Positions 12,819 to 22,076 of a DNA stretch of 64,000 nt are shown here, in pieces (within the stretch, counting starts at the first letter, position 1; the number at the start of each line of letters is the position of its first letter). Both the position numbers and the translations under genes were made by a program. The notes below the pieces were generated by a model that did not search any database, was not told the DNA's origin, and saw only the letters and a list, made by a program, of their open reading frames with translations. Source of the DNA: Isoalcanivorax indicus (GTDB lineage Bacteria; Pseudomonadota; Gammaproteobacteria; Pseudomonadales; Alcanivoracaceae); assembly GCF_003259185.1 (NCBI RefSeq), contig NZ_QGMP01000001.1:682001-746000 (forward strand). Direction: 5' to 3'.

Positions 12819-13919
12819 TTACGGCGGTCCGGGTTCGATGACCGGGCCGAGGCCGCCATCGGCGGTGATCGACTGCAAACGTGTGGGCAGCAGGTAGAAC
12901 GGCTGCCGACGCTGCACCTGCAGGGCCAGATAGTCATCGCGCGGCAGCTCCACTTCCAGTGCATCGGCCTGCCATCCTGTGGGCGCCAGCTCCACTTTTA
13001 CCGTTGCACCAAATACGCTGACCTCCTCCACCTCCACCGGAAGGTGTGCCTCGGCACTGGGCCGATGAGCCAGGGTGGCCTCGTGCGGGCGCAGGTACAG
13101 GGTCAGGTTGCCCGCCGGGCACCCCAGCCCCGGGGGCAGGTTCAGCCAGGCCTGGCCGTTTTCCCAGCGCGGGCCATTGCAGGTGCCGGAGAGGGCATTG
13201 ATGTGGCCGAGGAAGTCGAACACGAAGCGGCTGGCCGGTTCTTCATAGACGGTGCGGGGCGGGCCGATCTGCTCCACCTGGCCCTGACTCATCACCACCA
13301 CCTGATCAGACACCTCCATGGCCTCTTCCTGATCGTGGGTCACGAAGACGCTGGTCACCGGAATCTGTTCATGCAGGCGCCGCAGCCAGCGGCGCAGTTC
13401 CTTGCGTACCTTGGCGTCCAGAGCCCCGAAGGGCTCATCCAGCAGCAGCACGGACGGGTTGACCGCCAGTGCCCGGGCCAGCGCCACGCGCTGACGCTGA
13501 CCGCCGGAGAGCTGCGCCGGGTAGCGCCGGGCCAGGTGCTCCAGTTGCACCAGTTCCAGCAGTTCACGGATGCGCGCGTCGCGCTGGTTCCGGCCGGGGC
13601 GTTGGGCGCGCGGCAGCATGCGCAGGCCGAAGCCGACGTTGTCGGCCACCGTCATGTGCCGGAACAATGCGTACTGCTGGAACACAAAACCGACCTTGCG
13701 CTGCTGCACGGGCAGGCCGGTGACATCGCGGCCATCGAACAGCACGTGGCCGCTGTCGGCTTTTTCCAGCCCGGCGATAATACGCAGCAGCGTCGTTTTG
13801 CCGGAACCGGACGGCCCCAGCAGGCCCACCAGCTCGCCACCCGTGAGGTCCAGGGAAATCGATGACAGCGCCTGATAGCTGCCGAAGGATTTACTGATCT
13901 TGTCGAGGGTAATGCTCAT
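12819..13919 (-). CDS. cysA: Sulfate/thiosulfate ABC transporter ATP-binding protein
   Basis: 366 residues. Walker [10 protein letters not shown] is at about residue 36, the ABC signature LSGGQRQR at about 138, and Walker [13 protein letters not shown] after it; the switch histidine follows in [12 protein letters not shown]-terminal TOBE-like region (about 240-355) matches CysA. It energises import of sulfate or thiosulfate with CysT and CysW. It is the last gene of sbp-cysT-cysW-cysA, four bases after cysW. Confidence 0.94.
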   Translation of the reverse strand: MSITLDKISKSFGSYQALSSISLDLTGGELVGLLGPSGSGKTTLLRIIAGLEKADSGHVLFDGRDVTGLPVQQRKVGFVFQQYALFRHMTVADNVGFGLRMLPRAQRPGRNQRDARIRELLELVQLEHLARRYPAQLSGGQRQRVALARALAVNPSVLLLDEPFGALDAKVRKELRRWLRRLHEQIPVTSVFVTHDQEEAMEVSDQVVVMSQGQVEQIGPPRTVYEEPASRFVFDFLGHINALSGTCNGPRWENGQAWLNLPPGLGCPAGNLTLYLRPHEATLAHRPSAEAHLPVEVEEVSVFGATVKVELAPTGWQADALEVELPRDDYLALQVQRRQPFYLLPTRLQSITADGGLGPVIEPGPP

Positions 13920-13923
13920 GGGA

Positions 13924-14772
13924 TCAGGCCTGTTCAGGTCGTGAAAGCGTATCGGTGTCCGCCAGCAGGCGGCGTTGGCGCCATTCCATAACGGATTTCA
14001 GCACCAGTGTGACCAGCGCCAGCAGGGCCAGCAGCCCGGCGGCGGTAAAGGCGCCCACGGTGTTGTAGTCCTGGTGCAACAGCTCCACATGCAGCGGCAG
14101 GGTGAGCGTTTGCCCCCGGATGGCGCCGGACACCACCGAGACGGCACCGAATTCCCCCACCGCCCGGGCATTGGTAATCACCACACCGTAGAGCAGCGCC
14201 CATTTGATGTTCGGCAGGGTGACATGGCGGAAGGTCTGCCAGCCACTGGCGCCCAGCAGCAGCGCGGCTTCTTCTTCCTCGCTGCCCTGGCTCTCCATCA
14301 GCGGAATCAGCACGCGGGCCACATAGGGGCAGGTCACGAAGATGGTGACCATGACAATGCCCGGCCAGGCGAACATCAACTGGATACCCTGATCGTAGAG
14401 CCAGCCACCGAAGCGACTCTCGATGCTGTAGACAATGAGATAGCACAGGCCCGCCACCACCGGCGACATGGCAAACGGAATATCGATAAAGGTGGTGAGC
14501 AGCTTGCGCCCGCGGAATTCGTAGCGGGTGACGCACCAGGCGAGCAGGATGCCGAACACCAGATTGACCGGCACGGTGATGACGGCCGCCAGCAAGGTCA
14601 GCCGGATGGCATGGCGCATGTCGGTGTCGGCCAGGTTGTGGGCCACCAGTTCCCAGCCCGCACCCAGTGCCTTGCTGAAGATCAGCACCAACGGCAGCAC
14701 CATCAGCATGATGGTCAGCGCGGCGGCCAGCAGGATCAGGGCCCATTGGGCCAGGTTGCGGGGTGTCTGCAT
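13924..14772 (-). CDS. cysW: Sulfate/thiosulfate ABC transporter permease CysW
   Basis: 282 residues with about six membrane helices. The cytoplasmic EAA loop that docks onto the ATPase reads [19 protein letters not shown]. The segment [18 protein letters not shown] is typical of CysW. It forms the inner-membrane channel with CysT. It starts three bases after the cysT stop and ends four bases before the cysA start, so the cassette is compact and surely one transcript. Confidence 0.93.
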   Translation of the reverse strand: MQTPRNLAQWALILLAAALTIMLMVLPLVLIFSKALGAGWELVAHNLADTDMRHAIRLTLLAAVITVPVNLVFGILLAWCVTRYEFRGRKLLTTFIDIPFAMSPVVAGLCYLIVYSIESRFGGWLYDQGIQLMFAWPGIVMVTIFVTCPYVARVLIPLMESQGSEEEEAALLLGASGWQTFRHVTLPNIKWALLYGVVITNARAVGEFGAVSVVSGAIRGQTLTLPLHVELLHQDYNTVGAFTAAGLLALLALVTLVLKSVMEWRQRRLLADTDTLSRPEQA

Positions 14773-14775
14773 GGC

Positions 14776-15633
14776 TCAGCCTCCCCGTATCCGTTTCAGG
14801 AAACGCCCTTGCCACAGCTGCACCACGAACAGCAGCACCAGCGAAGCCAGCAGCACCACCGAGGCAATGGCCGTGGCCGCAGGCGTGTCGTATTCCTGGA
14901 TGCGCACATAAATCATCAGCGAGGTCACTTCCGTTTCGAACGGAATGTTGCCGGCAATGAAAATGATGGCGCCGAATTCGCCGAGGCTGCGGATAAAGGC
15001 CAGTGAGGTGCCGGTAATCAGTGCGGGTCGCAGCTGTGGCAGCACCACATGCCAGAACGCCTGGCGGCTGCTGGCGCCGAGGGTGTGGGCGGCTTCTTCG
15101 TATTCGGGGCCGATATCTTCGAGTACCGGCTGCAGGGCGCGCACCACAAACGGCAGGCTGGTAAAGCTCATGGCAATAATGATGCCGGGAAAGGCATAGG
15201 CAATCTGGATACCCGCCATATCGAACCAGCGTCCGAGCCAGCCATTGGCGGCAAACAGGGTGGTCAGGGTGATGCCCGCCACTGCCGTGGGCAGGGCAAA
15301 GGGCAGGTCCATCAACGCATCCATCAGACTGCGGCCGGGAAAGCGATAACGCACCAGTACCCAGGCAAACAGCAGGCCGAGGACCGCATTGATCATCGAC
15401 GCCCAGAAGGCGGCGATGACGGTAATGCGGTAGGTGGCCACCACCCGGTCATCCAGAATGATGCTGCGGTACTCGGCCCAGGACATGTCCGAAGCGTGCA
15501 GAAGCAGTGCGGTCAGCGGCAGCAGGATGACCAGTGATACGAACAGCACGCTCAGCCCGAAACTGAGCGTGAAACCCGGCAGGACGGGGTGACGCGTGAA
15601 CAACAGGGCCCGCCCGGGCCGGGTAAGCTGCAT
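14776..15633 (-). CDS. cysT: Sulfate/thiosulfate ABC transporter permease CysT
   Basis: 285 residues and about six membrane helices. The EAA loop is EYEEAAHTLGASSRQAFWHV, and the first helix region LPGFTLSFGLSVLFVSLVIL is characteristic of CysT/CysU. Its ATG at 15633 overlaps the stop of the binding-protein gene (ATGA), which indicates coupled translation. With CysW it makes the heterodimeric permease. Confidence 0.93.
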   Translation of the reverse strand: MQLTRPGRALLFTRHPVLPGFTLSFGLSVLFVSLVILLPLTALLLHASDMSWAEYRSIILDDRVVATYRITVIAAFWASMINAVLGLLFAWVLVRYRFPGRSLMDALMDLPFALPTAVAGITLTTLFAANGWLGRWFDMAGIQIAYAFPGIIIAMSFTSLPFVVRALQPVLEDIGPEYEEAAHTLGASSRQAFWHVVLPQLRPALITGTSLAFIRSLGEFGAIIFIAGNIPFETEVTSLMIYVRIQEYDTPAATAIASVVLLASLVLLFVVQLWQGRFLKRIRGG

Positions 15634-16646
15634 CAGCGCCGGGCCTGCAACTGATCGAGGATGCCGTTACGGCCGAAGTGGGCGTCCTGAACTTCTTCCC
15701 AGGTGCCGAGAATGTCCTCGACGCGCAGCAGCTCTACGGGCGGGAACTGGTCGGCGGTGGCTTTCACCACGGCTTCGTCATGCACGCGATAGTTGAACTC
15801 GGTCAGCAGGGTCTGGATCGGCGTGCTGTACAGATAATTCAGGTAGGCGCTGGCCAGTTCGGCGGTGCCCTGTGCATTGGCCACGCGGTCCACCACGGCC
15901 ACCGGGAATTCGGCCATGATGCTGACGGGCGGGACCACGACTTCGTAATCCCCTTCGCCGTATTCCTTGCGGATATTGTTCACTTCCGACTCGAAGCTGA
16001 TCAGCACATCACCGATATTGCGCTCGGCAAACGTGACCGTGGCGCCGCGACCGCCGGTGTCGAACACGGCCACATTGCGCAGGAACTGGCGCACGTCCGC
16101 GCGGATTGCTGCGTCGTCGCCGTCATGGCGCTGATGGGCGGCCAGCCATGCGGCCAGATAGGTGTAGCGGCCGTTGCCTGAAGTGCGCGGATTGGGGAAT
16201 ACGATGCGCACATCCTCCCGGATCAGGTCGTCCCAGCTCTGGATGTTTTTCGGGTTGCCCTTGCGTACCAGGAAGGCCGTGGTGCTGTAGAAGGGCGATG
16301 CATTGTTGGGCAGGCGCTCCTGCCAGTCATCGGCCACAAAGCCACGCTGGCGCAGGGCGTCGATATCGGTGACCTGGTTGAAGGTCACCAGATCGGCGCG
16401 CAAACCCTGCATGATGGCCTGGGCCTGGCGCGAGGTGCCGCCATGGGACTGGTTGATGGTGACGCGCTCGCCGGTCTCTTCCAGCCAGTGCTGCTGGAAT
16501 TTCGGGTTGATGGCGGCGAATAGCTCCCGGGCAATGTCATAGGACACATTCAGCAGGGTCTGCTGGGCCTGAGCGGCGCCGCTGAAGGCCAGTGCCAGCA
16601 AGCCAGCGGCCGCGAATGCAAAACGACGTTGGTTGAACACGATCAT
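15633..16646 (-). CDS. sbp: Periplasmic sulfate/thiosulfate-binding protein
   Basis: 337 residues from ATG 16646, preceded by AGGAGAT; the open frame continues further upstream without features. A Sec signal peptide with likely cleavage after AQA (about residue 28) leads to a type II periplasmic binding protein fold: NVSYDIARELF near the mature N-terminus, NQSHGGTSRQAQAI, and NPRTSGNGRYTYLAAW. These are conserved anion-contact segments of Sbp/CysP. It is the first gene of the cassette, so its promoter in 16647-16778 controls uptake. Confidence 0.93.
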   Translation of the reverse strand: MIVFNQRRFAFAAAGLLALAFSGAAQAQQTLLNVSYDIARELFAAINPKFQQHWLEETGERVTINQSHGGTSRQAQAIMQGLRADLVTFNQVTDIDALRQRGFVADDWQERLPNNASPFYSTTAFLVRKGNPKNIQSWDDLIREDVRIVFPNPRTSGNGRYTYLAAWLAAHQRHDGDDAAIRADVRQFLRNVAVFDTGGRGATVTFAERNIGDVLISFESEVNNIRKEYGEGDYEVVVPPVSIMAEFPVAVVDRVANAQGTAELASAYLNYLYSTPIQTLLTEFNYRVHDEAVVKATADQFPPVELLRVEDILGTWEEVQDAHFGRNGILDQLQARR

Positions 16647-16736
16647 ATCTCCTGCCCGATCAAGGGGAATGCGATGGCTGCACACCTTAGCAAGGGCGTT
16701 AAATACCCGGAAATACTGAAATGGCGCTTCGATATT

Positions 16737-16752
16737 CCTTATGGGTATAAGG
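16737..16752 (-). promoter_or_regulatory. Inverted repeat upstream of sbp, candidate CysB activator site
   Basis: CCTTAT-N4-ATAAGG dyad. On the minus strand it continues into ATAAGGAATATC, which resembles known CysB half-sites. A possible -10 (TATTTA) lies about 40 bases downstream with no good -35, as expected of an activator-dependent promoter. The CysB assignment is inference from motif and context only. Confidence 0.4.
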
Positions 16753-16778
16753 CCCCTGCCCGGGGTTCAGGCCAGAGT

Positions 16779-18146
16779 TCAGACCAGAATGTCATCGCTG
16801 ACCGGGTCGGTGCCGCGCAGCGAATTGGCGTACGCCTGGGCGATGGTCACGGTGACGAACTGGCCGATCAGGCCGGGATCGTCGCAGGTGAAATTGACGA
16901 TCCGGTTGTTCTCGGTGCGGCCTTTCAGTTGCCCCGGGTCCTTCTTCGAGAAGCCGTCCACCAGTATCCGCTGGCGGCTGCCCACCATGCGGCGGCTGAT
17001 CTCCTGCGCCTGCTGGATGATGCGCTGCTGGAGAATGGCCAGGCGCTGCTTCTTGACCTCCATCGGCACATCGTCTGGCAGGTCGGCAGCGGGGGTGCCG
17101 GGGCGGGCGCTGTAGATAAAGCTGAAGCTGCTGTCGAAACCGACCTCGTGAATCAGCTTCATGGTGGCTTCAAAGTCGGCGTCGGTTTCGCCCGGGAAGC
17201 CGATGATGAAATCGGACGACAGTGAGATATCCGGGCGAATCTTGCGTAACCGGCGGATCTTCGATTTGTACTCCAGCGCCGTGTGATTGCGCTTCATCAT
17301 GGCCAGAATGCGATCCGAGCCGGATTGCACGGGCAGATGCAGATGGCTGACCAGTTCCGGTACCTCGGCATAGACGTCGATCAGCGCGTCGGAGAACTCC
17401 ACCGGATGGCTGGTGGTGTAGCGAATGCGGTCGATGCCGTCGATATCGCGGATCAGCAGGATCAGGTCGGCCAGATCCAGCGTCTCGCCCCGGTGGCCCT
17501 GGCCCCGGTAGGCGTTCACGTTCTGCCCCAGCAGATTGACCTCGCGCACGCCCTGTTCGGCCAGGTGACGGATTTCGGCCAGCACCGGGGCCACCGGGCG
17601 GCTCACTTCCTCGCCACGGGTGTAGGGCACCACGCAGAAGGTGCAGTATTTGGAGCAGCCTTCCATGATCGATACGAAGGCTGAGGGACCGTCCACACTC
17701 GGCTCCGGCAGCCGGTCGAACTTCTCGATTTCCGGGAAGCTGATATCGATGGCCAGGTGACGGCTCTGGCTCGCCTGGGTAATCAGGGCGGGCAGCCGGT
17801 GCAGGGTCTGCGGGCCGAAGATCACGTCAACGTAGGGTGCGCGCTCGCGGATGGCCTCACCCTCCTGGCTGGCCACGCAGCCGCCGACCCCGATGATCAG
17901 GTTCGGGTTGGCGTCTTTCAGGCGTTTCCAGCGGCCCAGCTGGTGGAACACCTTGTCCTGGGCCTTCTCGCGGATCGAGCAGGTGTTGAGCAGCAGCACG
18001 TCCGCCTCGTCGGCGTTGTCTGTGGGCGTCAGGCCGTGGCTCTGCTCCAGCAGGTCCAGCATGCGCGAGGAGTCATACTCGTTCATCTGGCACCCATGGG
18101 TCTGGATGTACAGTTTGCGCGATGTGGAAGGCGTGGTGGCGGACAT
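16779..18146 (-). CDS. miaB: tRNA-2-methylthio-N6-dimethylallyladenosine synthase
   Basis: 455 residues. The auxiliary [4Fe-4S] cluster cysteines are in [11 protein letters not shown] (Cys19), NTCSIREKA and GGCVASQEG. The radical-SAM CxxxCxxC is in [21 protein letters not shown] domain ([20 protein letters not shown]) ends the protein. MiaB thiomethylates i6A37 in tRNAs reading UNN codons. In relatives miaB leads directly into ybeZ; here the sulfate cassette lies between them. Confidence 0.96.
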   Translation of the reverse strand: MSATTPSTSRKLYIQTHGCQMNEYDSSRMLDLLEQSHGLTPTDNADEADVLLLNTCSIREKAQDKVFHQLGRWKRLKDANPNLIIGVGGCVASQEGEAIRERAPYVDVIFGPQTLHRLPALITQASQSRHLAIDISFPEIEKFDRLPEPSVDGPSAFVSIMEGCSKYCTFCVVPYTRGEEVSRPVAPVLAEIRHLAEQGVREVNLLGQNVNAYRGQGHRGETLDLADLILLIRDIDGIDRIRYTTSHPVEFSDALIDVYAEVPELVSHLHLPVQSGSDRILAMMKRNHTALEYKSKIRRLRKIRPDISLSSDFIIGFPGETDADFEATMKLIHEVGFDSSFSFIYSARPGTPAADLPDDVPMEVKKQRLAILQQRIIQQAQEISRRMVGSRQRILVDGFSKKDPGQLKGRTENNRIVNFTCDDPGLIGQFVTVTIAQAYANSLRGTDPVSDDILV

Positions 18147-18300
18147 GGCGTCGGACTACGCTGGTGGCTCGAGAGGGCGGCGATTATACCCCGTAGCCCC
18201 GGGGGGATGCCATGTATCACGGGGGCTGCGACAATATGCCCCATTGGCCCCGGGGCCTGGCAGCGCTATGGTAGCGCCGTCCTGACAGGAGACAGACGTA

Positions 18301-18891
18301 ATGAAGAAGCTTGTGCTGATGGCCGTAGCGGTGCTGCTGGTGCTGGCGGTGGTCGTGGCCTGGGAAACCACCCGTGAGCCGCCCCGTGAGCCGCTGCCGG
18401 TGAACACCCGCATGGGCGGGGACTTCACCATGGTGGACCAGAACGGTGAGACTTTCAGCAGCGACCAGCTGGCAGGCCAGGTGGTGCTGATGTTTTTCGG
18501 CTTTACCCATTGCCCGGATATCTGCCCGGCGACCATGGCGCGGATGGCGCAACTGTACAAGCAGCTGGAGGCCGGTGGCCATGGCGATGACGTGCAGGTG
18601 GTGTTTGTCACCTTTGATCCGGAGCGGGATACGCCCGAGCACTTGCGACAATATCTGGCCTGGTTCCACGAGGACTTTATCGGCCTGACCGGCTCCGACG
18701 AGCAGGTCGAAGAAATCGCCCGCCAGTACAGCGTGGTGTATATGCCGGTGGGTGAGGACAGCCAGGGCGGCACCGAGTTTGCCCACAGTGATTTTGTCTA
18801 TCTGATTGATCGCGAGACGCGGGTGCGCAAGCTGTACCCGGTGGATGCCGATCTGGAGGAGATCAAAGATGACCTGCGCACGCTGCTTTAA
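18301..18891 (+). CDS. SCO1/SenC family copper chaperone
   Basis: 196 residues. A single N-terminal membrane anchor (residues 4-22) is followed by a thioredoxin-like domain. The copper ligands are Cys71 and Cys75 in HCPDICP and the conserved His in the segment EFAHSDFVYLID (about residue 160). SCO proteins deliver or reduce copper for the CuA site of cytochrome oxidase subunit II; that oxidase is encoded at 51614-55965. The start has CAGGAGAC upstream. The gene overlaps the next ORF by 23 bases. Confidence 0.92.
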   Translation: MKKLVLMAVAVLLVLAVVVAWETTREPPREPLPVNTRMGGDFTMVDQNGETFSSDQLAGQVVLMFFGFTHCPDICPATMARMAQLYKQLEAGGHGDDVQVVFVTFDPERDTPEHLRQYLAWFHEDFIGLTGSDEQVEEIARQYSVVYMPVGEDSQGGTEFAHSDFVYLIDRETRVRKLYPVDADLEEIKDDLRTLL

Positions 18892-19315
18892 GCGGGGGCT
18901 TTACCTGCTGCTGGTGTTGCCCTGGTTGGCTTTTGCGGGCGAAATCGATGAGCCCGAACTGTTTATCGACAACATGTGGGTACGCGCCGTGCCGCCGGTC
19001 AGCAGTACCACCGCGGGCTACTTTACGGTGACCAACACCAGTGAGGTGCCGGTGACGCTGCTCGGCTTCACCACCGAGATTGCCGGCGCCGGTGAGTTGC
19101 ACACCATGGCAGCGCAGGAAGACGGCACCCGACGTATGCAGCGCCTGCGCAATGTGCCGATCCCCGCCGGTGAAACGGTGGAGTTTGCGCCGGGCGGCAA
19201 TCACCTGATGCTGTTCCGGCTGGCCAGGCCATTGGAGGAAGGCGAACAGGTGGAGCTGTGTCTCGAGTTTGATGCCACGGCCCCCTATTGCCTGCCCTTC
19301 GAAGTGCGTCGCTGA
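18869..19315 (+). CDS. PCu(A)C-type periplasmic copper chaperone
   Basis: 148 residues from the ATG at 18869, inside the end of the SCO gene. A Sec signal peptide (about 1-24, ending LAFAG) precedes the PCu(A)C fold with the copper motif H-x-M ... M ... H-x-M: ELHTM, then RRMQRL, then NHLMLF. These proteins load Cu(I) onto CuA together with SCO. Translational overlap with SCO supports a joint role in oxidase assembly. Confidence 0.88.
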   Translation: MTCARCFKRGLYLLLVLPWLAFAGEIDEPELFIDNMWVRAVPPVSSTTAGYFTVTNTSEVPVTLLGFTTEIAGAGELHTMAAQEDGTRRMQRLRNVPIPAGETVEFAPGGNHLMLFRLARPLEEGEQVELCLEFDATAPYCLPFEVRR

Positions 19316-19371
19316 CAGCGATATACCTGCCGGGGTAGATTCGTGGTGCCTGTCGCCATGAGTCTGTCCCC

Positions 19372-20379
19372 ATGTTCTTTTCGTTACGCCCCCTGATTTC
19401 CCCGCATCGTGCCTGGTCTGGTCTGTTACTGGTCGGGTGGCTGCTGTGCGCCCAGAGCCTGCACGCCGCCTGCCCGGTGGACGAGACGGTGCGGCCTTTG
19501 CCGGCACCCGCCGCCGACGAGTTGCTGGTGGCCAGCCAGAACCTGTGGAATGTCCTGGAGCCGGGTCGCAGCGGCCGTCATCGTCCGGACCCGGCGCAGC
19601 ATGAAGCCCGGCTGGAGGCGCTCGCGGACTACGTGATCACGGTACTGTCTGCGCCCCATGTGCTGGCGGTGCAGGAGGTGGAAACCCTGGCGCTGCTTGA
19701 AGCGCTGGCAGAACGCATCGAGGCAGCAGGCGGGCCGCAGTACCGCGTCTGGCTGGAGGAAGGGCATGATCCCTCCGGTATCGATGTGGGGGTAATGGTC
19801 CGCGCGCCGGTGGACGGGGTCACGGTGCAGCAGGTTTTCAAGGGCGAGCGCAATCTGGGCCACTGGCTGTTTCACCGCCCGCCATTGCATGTGCGGATCG
19901 AGAAACCTTTCGCCTTCGAAGTGCTGATCGTGCATAACCGCAGCGGTCATGGTCTGGATGATGCGCGCCGCAGCAGCCAGGTCCAGGCGCGTCGCCTGGC
20001 CCAGGCCAGGGCATTGCGCGGCTGGGCGCTGGCGCGGATCAGCGAAGGGGTGCCGCTGATGCTGATCGGCGATTTCAATACCGCGCCCGACCCGGACGGC
20101 TCCGGCACCCGCCACTACCACGAACCTTTCGATTATCTGGATCGCCCGCCGCTACGCAGCCACTGGTCCCGCGTGGCAGAAGAAGACCGCTTCACCTACA
20201 TCTTCCGCTGCCAGCGCCAGGCTATCGACCACGCCTTCCTGTCGCCGCGCCTGTATGCCCGCCTGCAGCGTGCGGCCGTGACGCGTGGCAATGCTGGCCG
20301 CTTCCGCACGCTGTATGACCATGGCGGCACACAGGTGGTGTCGGATCATGATGGCATTGGTGTGTATCTGAAAAAGTAG
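19372..20379 (+). CDS. Secreted endonuclease/exonuclease/phosphatase family protein
   Basis: 335 residues with an N-terminal signal peptide (cleavage near LHAAC, about residue 33). EEP-fold landmarks: SQNLWNVLEP at the start of the domain, the metal-binding Glu in AVQEVETLALLE, IVHNRSGHG, the catalytic GDFNTAPDPDGSG, and a final SDHDGIGVYL. It is probably a periplasmic or extracellular nuclease or phosphodiesterase. It stands alone, 56 bases after the copper chaperone gene, and may be in the same transcript. Confidence 0.82.
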   Translation: MFFSLRPLISPHRAWSGLLLVGWLLCAQSLHAACPVDETVRPLPAPAADELLVASQNLWNVLEPGRSGRHRPDPAQHEARLEALADYVITVLSAPHVLAVQEVETLALLEALAERIEAAGGPQYRVWLEEGHDPSGIDVGVMVRAPVDGVTVQQVFKGERNLGHWLFHRPPLHVRIEKPFAFEVLIVHNRSGHGLDDARRSSQVQARRLAQARALRGWALARISEGVPLMLIGDFNTAPDPDGSGTRHYHEPFDYLDRPPLRSHWSRVAEEDRFTYIFRCQRQAIDHAFLSPRLYARLQRAAVTRGNAGRFRTLYDHGGTQVVSDHDGIGVYLKK

Positions 20380-20398
20380 CCGGGGGGAGAGTAAGAAT

Positions 20399-20462
20399 CG
20401 GCCCCGCGAGACGAGCTGCTTGCAGGTAACAGCGAGGACCAGGGAGATGTCCCGCGGGGCCG
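20399..20462. repeat. Long-range hairpin downstream of the nuclease gene
   Basis: Ten-base perfect arms CGGCCCCGCG (20399-20408) and CGCGGGGCCG (20453-20462) enclose a 44-base loop, about 20 bases after the nuclease stop. There is no T-tract directly after it. It could be a terminator-like or 3'-protecting structure, or a structured RNA. Confidence 0.4.
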
Positions 20463-20577
20463 AAAGGGTGGGCATTCTACCTGTACGTGACGTGCTGTAC
20501 AGAAGATTTTCTCGCCCTGGGCAGAGTCTGCCGAAATTCTGTGTTGCTTTCGTGACACATGCTGCCTGTCAAACGAA

Positions 20578-20606
20578 GCGGCCACCCGAAGGTGGCCGCC
20601 GTTTTC
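20578..20606 (-). terminator. Intrinsic terminator of the TorF-like gene
   Basis: Perfect nine-base stem GCGGCCACC / GGTGGCCGC at 20578-20586 and 20591-20599. On the minus strand it carries a TTCG tetraloop and is followed by TTCGTTTG. It lies four bases beyond the gene's stop codon. The plus-strand reading ends in GTTTT, so it may act in both directions. Confidence 0.75.
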
Positions 20607-20609
20607 AGC

Positions 20610-21284
20610 TTAGAAGCTGAACTCGTAGCTGACCATGAAGGTCAGGTTGTCGTTAAGGTCGGTGTTCGCGTCCTTCTTGTCCACGATTTGCGAAGCAGTA
20701 AACACCAGACCGGGCAGAGCTTCGTAGCTCAAATCGAGGTGGGTGTACTGGCCGTCGCTGTCGTCGGTGTCGAAGTAACCTACCGCGATACCGAATTGCT
20801 CGTAGCCGTAGCTCAGGACGTAGTAGTTGTCCTTGTTTTTCTCTTTGCCGTCACCCCAGCCCAGATCGCCAACGCCGAAGAAGGCATCCAGACCGAAGCC
20901 CATATAGCCCAGAGACAGGTAGGCTTCCTGGAAGATGTTTTCACCCGGATCTACGGTGTACCAGTAGGACACGTAGCCGATGTCGAAGCTCAGGTCGCCG
21001 ATTTCGCCAGCGTAACCGCCGTACAGATCGTATTCGATACCCAGATCCTCAGCTTCTGAGGACGTCCAGAAACCAGCGTAGAAGCCGGAATCATGCTCGT
21101 AATCCAGGCCACCAAACACGACCCCACCGCTGGTGAGTGTCTGACCACGCCACAAGTACTGGCTGGCAATACCCAGGTTTGCACTGACTTCGGCAGTGGC
21201 CGTGGTCGGCACGACAGATGCTGCGCCGGCGACGGCGACGGCGAGCAGGGATTTCTTCATGGCAGATACGTATTTGCTTTTCAT
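20610..21284 (-). CDS. TorF-family putative outer-membrane beta-barrel protein (TIGR02001 type)
   Basis: 224 residues from ATG 21284, preceded by AGAGGG; an ATG at 21260 would give MKKSLLAVAVAG directly. The signal peptide ends near TATA|EVSANLG. The mature protein alternates aromatic and polar residues as in an outer-membrane barrel and ends in phenylalanine (VSYEFSF), the sorting signature. Start motif SANLGIASQYLWRGQTL is characteristic of this family, which often neighbours glnK-amtB and responds to nitrogen supply. A sigma-54 promoter and NtrC-like sites upstream support nitrogen control. Confidence 0.85.
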   Translation of the reverse strand: MKSKYVSAMKKSLLAVAVAGAASVVPTTATAEVSANLGIASQYLWRGQTLTSGGVVFGGLDYEHDSGFYAGFWTSSEAEDLGIEYDLYGGYAGEIGDLSFDIGYVSYWYTVDPGENIFQEAYLSLGYMGFGLDAFFGVGDLGWGDGKEKNKDNYYVLSYGYEQFGIAVGYFDTDDSDGQYTHLDLSYEALPGLVFTASQIVDKKDANTDLNDNLTFMVSYEFSF

Positions 21285-21380
21285 CCGATACAACCCTCTT
21301 GGTCCGTTTTCTGTTCGTAGCTGAACGTGTCTCGTAGCTGAAAGTGCCGACGGCGTGCCGTTGACAGCTGCGATGGATAA

Positions 21381-21396
21381 AGCACAGACCGTGCCA
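21381..21396 (-). promoter_or_regulatory. Sigma-54 promoter of the TorF-like gene
   Basis: On the minus strand the sequence is TGGCACGGTCTGTGCT. It matches the consensus TGGCACG-N4-TTGCW with one change, and with GG and GC exactly ten bases apart. The start point would be near 21370, about 85 bases before the ATG. Confidence 0.75.
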
Positions 21397-21460
21397 GCCT
21401 TGAAATGCTTTTTAAAACAGTGACTTGTTTGATGCGGAGGACGTGAGGGTCAGGGAGGTG

Positions 21461-21495
21461 CGCCCCGCAATGGTGCGCTGCGCTATTGTGGTGCA
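21461..21495. promoter_or_regulatory. Two NtrC-like enhancer sites
   Basis: Site 1 (21479-21495) reads TGCGCTATTGTGGTGCA, close to the NtrC dyad TGCACY-N5-RGTGCA. Site 2 (21461-21477), CGCCCCGCAATGGTGCG, is weaker. Their centres lie about 117 and 99 bases upstream of the predicted sigma-54 start, the usual enhancer distance, and are 18 bases apart. Confidence 0.6.
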
Positions 21496-21554
21496 AAAAG
21501 GAAGAATCATGATGGCGCCGTGACCGTTTCACGGCGCCGGGAAGGGCCTGGCGA

Positions 21555-22025
21555 TCAGGGGCAGGACCAACCTACGCGCCGGGCGTCGTCTACGGGATCG
21601 CCGTCAGCGGTCGTCACGCCGATGCCGCATACGCCGCTGTCCAGCATGAAATGCACCTGGTAGTGCTCGCCTGCGCGGGGGGTGAACTGCAGGGCTTCAC
21701 GGCAGCGGAAGTCCGTGGTGCCCCGCGTGCGCTTGCCGTGTCGCACGCCCAATGTCAGTGCATCACCAGCGGGCACGCTCACCGTCACGGCATCGTCCTT
21801 GCCGAGGGATTGATTGATTTCATGGAACACGCCGGCTTCAAACGGTACCGCTGCCAGCGCCCGGCGAGTGTTGCGCAGCTTGCCCTGGTCATCGCACACG
21901 GCGGGCTGGCCGGTCACGTTGTTGCTGGTAAACGTGACCTCGGCGGTGTCTGCGCCATAGGGGGCCTGATAATGGCTGCAGGCAGCCAGCAGGCACAGGC
22001 TGGCAAGGGCGGCGAAACGATGCAT
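21555..22025 (-). CDS. Hypothetical lipoprotein
   Basis: 156 residues. A lipoprotein signal with lipobox LLAAC (Cys16) is followed by SHYQAPYG; Ser at +2 predicts outer-membrane sorting. The mature part is beta-rich, with a central FHEINQSLGKDDAVTVSVPAGDALTLGV segment and a few cysteines (VCDD, FRC, GVCGIGV, SCP) that could form disulfides. I do not recognise the family. It is 270 bases upstream of, and on the same strand as, the TorF-like gene, but the sigma-54 control region between them suggests separate transcripts. Confidence 0.6.
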   Translation of the reverse strand: MHRFAALASLCLLAACSHYQAPYGADTAEVTFTSNNVTGQPAVCDDQGKLRNTRRALAAVPFEAGVFHEINQSLGKDDAVTVSVPAGDALTLGVRHGKRTRGTTDFRCREALQFTPRAGEHYQVHFMLDSGVCGIGVTTADGDPVDDARRVGWSCP

Positions 22026-22076
22026 GGGGGTAACTCCGGAGACGTCATGGAATGCAGCAGAGTCTAGGCCGATTCT

